In this document: positions 62,085 through 64,000 of the stretch, piece by piece
How the letters are laid out: the number at the start of each line of letters is the position of its first letter
Numbering within the stretch: position 1 is the stretch's first letter
Assembly: GCF_029689925.1 (NCBI RefSeq)
Contig: NZ_CP121445.1
Span: forward strand, 5,192,501 to 5,256,500
Length of the DNA stretch: 64,000 nt
Source: Anaerocolumna sp. AGMB13025
GTDB lineage: Bacteria > Bacillota > Clostridia > Lachnospirales > Lachnospiraceae
Direction of reading: 5' to 3'
The notes under the pieces: generated by a model
The model's database searches: none
The model's input: only the letters and a program-made list of their open reading frames with translations
Told to the model about the DNA's origin: nothing
Translations under genes and position numbers: made by a program

Positions 62085-62113
62085 AATCTACCACTTTTTA
62101 GTTAATTTGTCAA
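62085..62113 (-). promoter_or_regulatory. Chemoreceptor promoter
   Basis: TTGACA (62108..62113), 17-nt spacer, TAGATT (62085..62090). Transcription would start near 62078, about 267 nt before the coding sequence and upstream of the folded leader. Confidence 0.75.
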
Positions 62114-62195
62114 TACAATGCAAATTTTTTCCTGTAACTTTGCACCATAAAACGACATATTATGTTATATCAAATGACAAAGAGAGGAGAATATT

Positions 62196-64000
62196 ATGTG
62201 GCAATTACATTTTAAAACAGCCGCCCATTATTACGCAGCAAAAGCAGCCGGATTCATAAAGAAAACAGAAAAAATCAAAGTAAAAAACAGTGAGACAATA
62301 TCAAAACTTAATCCGGCTGTTGTTCCGAAATTTAAAAATCAGTTAGTAAAACCCCCAGTCTATGCGCCTTATATCGTGACGGACAAAACCAAGGGGAATA
62401 AAGAGGACTATGATTTTGGGAAAAAAAAGAGGCATATATACCAAATCGATATTCGTGAATTCAAACAACAGATACTTCCGGAGGGTTTCCCCCTCACTAC
62501 CGTATGGGGTTACGGAGGACTTATTAAAGATCCCGACAAAGGATATACCAGGTATTCTATCAGTTATCCCGGTGCTACCTTTGAAGCACGGCAAAACATC
62601 CCGGTTACTGTAAAGTGGAACAACTGTTTAAAAAATCCCAGTCTTTTTGCAGTTGATCCAACCCTTCATTGGGCAAATCCCAATGATATGCCTATGGATC
62701 CTCCAAAGCCCTGGCCTTTATTTCCTCCGGGATTTAAAGAGGCCGGACAGCCGGTTCCTACCGTAACTCACCTGCATGGCGGAGAAGTATCCTCCATTTA
62801 TGACGGACACCCGGAAGCCTGGTATACGGCGAATGGTAAAACCGGCAGCAAATATGTAACGGATTGGTATACTTATCCAAACAGTCAGGAGGCTGCTGCC
62901 CTTTGGTACCACGACCATGCATTAGGGGTAACCAGGCTCAATGTCTATGCTGGGCTTTCCGGTTTTTATCTGCTTCGTACCTGTAGAAGAAAACAAAATT
63001 GCACCCCATCAAATAACAGATATATACTACCCCATGGCAGTTATGAAATACCGATTGTTATACAAGACCGCTCATTTTCAGAGGATGGCTCCTTATTATT
63101 TAATCAGGAAGGAGATAATAGCGAAGTGCATCCTTACTGGATGCCGGAATTCTTTGGAGATACCATTGTGGTAAATGGCAAGGTATGGCCAAACCTTAAT
63201 GTTAAGCTCTGTCAATACCGTTTTCGCCTATTAAATGGTTCTAATGCACGATTTTATAATCTAAAATTAACGGAAGGTTTAAAAATGGTTCAAATCGGCA
63301 GTGACGGTGGTTTCCTCCCTCACCCTGTAGTACTGGATTCCTTATTGCTGGCACCCGCTGAAAGAGCGGATGTTCTGATTGATTTTTCACCTCTTAAGCC
63401 CGGTACTAAGGTACTTTTACTCAATGACGCAAATGCACCATATCCAGGCGGTACGGCTCCAGATCCTGAAACCACCGGGCAAATCATGCAGTTTAGTGTA
63501 CCCCAAAACGTTCCTGCTCCTGAGAAACCATCTGAATTACCAGCTTGTTTAAACAAAATACCTGTCCTGATACCGGATTCACCAAAAAGAATTCTTACGT
63601 TATATGAGGTAGGGGGACCTAATGGACCTTTAGAAGTTCTTTTGGACGGTCAAACATGGAGTGCACCTATCACGGAGGTTCCTTTAACCGGCTCCACAGA
63701 AGAATGGGAAATCGTCAACCTGACCCAGGATACACATCCTATCCACCTGCACCTGATACAGTTCCAGTTATTAGACCGGCAATTTATGGATACTGGCAGT
63801 TATGCAAATAAATGGCTTAACGAGAACGGTACACCTCCCCTTGACCATCCAACCCGTATTGTAGAAATCGCTCCTTATCTGTGTGGTAAACCCTTACCTC
63901 CCGATCCTAATGAAACAGGCTGGAAGGATACCATTCGTATGAATCCCGGTCAGGTTACCCGAATCCTTGTGCGTTTTGCTCCTCAGGATGTTCCTGCCAA
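62196..64000 (+). CDS. CotA-like multicopper oxidase, C-terminus outside the window
   Basis: About 601 codons visible. Laccase-type cupredoxin repeats with copper-ligand motifs THLHGGEV (about 191), WYHDHALG (about 241) and HPIHLHLIQF (about 515); the last HCH motif lies beyond the edge. CotA in Bacillus is a spore-coat laccase; this protein has no signal peptide, which fits. ATG 62196 follows AGAGGAG. The stretch 62979..63030 reads TCRRKQNCTPSNN in frame, whereas the next frame reads PVEENKIAP, closer to what the family has after LLRD, so a compensated double frameshift is possible. A multicopper oxidase is unusual in a strict anaerobe. A CATATAAT box near 62080 resembles sporulation-sigma -10 elements; weak evidence. 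Confidence 0.9.
   Translation, partial: MWQLHFKTAAHYYAAKAAGFIKKTEKIKVKNSETISKLNPAVVPKFKNQLVKPPVYAPYIVTDKTKGNKEDYDFGKKKRHIYQIDIREFKQQILPEGFPLTTVWGYGGLIKDPDKGYTRYSISYPGATFEARQNIPVTVKWNNCLKNPSLFAVDPTLHWANPNDMPMDPPKPWPLFPPGFKEAGQPVPTVTHLHGGEVSSIYDGHPEAWYTANGKTGSKYVTDWYTYPNSQEAAALWYHDHALGVTRLNVYAGLSGFYLLRTCRRKQNCTPSNNRYILPHGSYEIPIVIQDRSFSEDGSLLFNQEGDNSEVHPYWMPEFFGDTIVVNGKVWPNLNVKLCQYRFRLLNGSNARFYNLKLTEGLKMVQIGSDGGFLPHPVVLDSLLLAPAERADVLIDFSPLKPGTKVLLLNDANAPYPGGTAPDPETTGQIMQFSVPQNVPAPEKPSELPACLNKIPVLIPDSPKRILTLYEVGGPNGPLEVLLDGQTWSAPITEVPLTGSTEEWEIVNLTQDTHPIHLHLIQFQLLDRQFMDTGSYANKWLNENGTPPLDHPTRIVEIAPYLCGKPLPPDPNETGWKDTIRMNPGQVTRILVRFAPQDVPA

Overview
The window looks like chromosome from an anaerobic, low-GC Gram-positive of the Lachnospiraceae (Clostridium cluster XIVa, the Lachnoclostridium/Anaerocolumna neighbourhood). 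The evidence is the SCIFF ribosomally made peptide with its radical-SAM maturase, the McsA/McsB/ClpC set, a T-box leader on pheST, strong AGGAGG ribosome binding sites, rubrerythrin, a CotA-type copper oxidase and Big_2/cadherin-like secreted proteins. I see no prophage, plasmid functions, CRISPR array or rRNA operon. This is an inference from protein families, not a taxonomic test.

Layout. 1-5 kb (minus): recJ, apt and a relA/spoT gene that runs off the left edge. 5.2-7.5 kb (minus): SCIFF precursor, its maturase and a small membrane protein. 7.9-10.5 kb: a PHP phosphoesterase (plus) facing yajC and tgt (minus). 10.7-13.6 kb: a membrane GGDEF-EAL protein and an HPr-like protein that lacks the phospho-histidine. 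14.1-17.5 kb (plus): MoxR ATPase / DUF58 / DUF4129 operon, then tRNA-Trp. 18-21 kb: MFS transporter, rubrerythrin and a small CD3324-like regulator behind a structured leader. 21.6-26.5 kb (plus): DJ-1/PfpI, a cysteine hydrolase gene split by a complete group II intron, DinB-like protein and a 53-aa protein. 26.5-34 kb (minus): soluble chemoreceptor-like protein, radA, a hypothetical, and a gntR-mcsA-mcsB-clpC protein-quality operon in which a GntR regulator stands where ctsR is usual. 34.3-38.1 kb (minus): two secreted cell-surface proteins. 38.2-46 kb (minus): MATE pump, purE and purM-purN-purD, and an M29 aminopeptidase with a long N-terminal extension. 46.1-55 kb (minus): two small membrane proteins and three tandem paralogous secreted Ig-like proteins, each with its own promoter. 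55.4-59.6 kb (minus): pheS-pheT under a Phe T-box. 60-62.1 kb (minus): a membrane chemoreceptor with a riboswitch-like leader. 62.2 kb to the end (plus): CotA-like multicopper oxidase, cut by the right edge.

The most interesting signals are not protein genes. (i) A 54-bp sequence that can fold as a hairpin/pseudoknot is present twice, 51/54 identical, each copy exactly 13 nt upstream of a start codon (apt and pheS). (ii) A family of 160-216 bp near-perfect palindromes (7.55, 55.1 and 59.65 kb) has paired changes in both arms; other long palindromes of different sequence lie at 5.1, 17.5 and 47.2 kb. (iii) The chemoreceptor at 60-61.8 kb has a consensus promoter, a folded domain, a competing pairing and an intrinsic terminator in its leader, arranged like a riboswitch that I cannot assign to a class. 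(iv) The group II intron interrupts a metabolic gene in the sense orientation, and precise splicing restores the frame. (v) Three degenerate, roughly 17-bp repeat arrays lie just downstream of stop codons.
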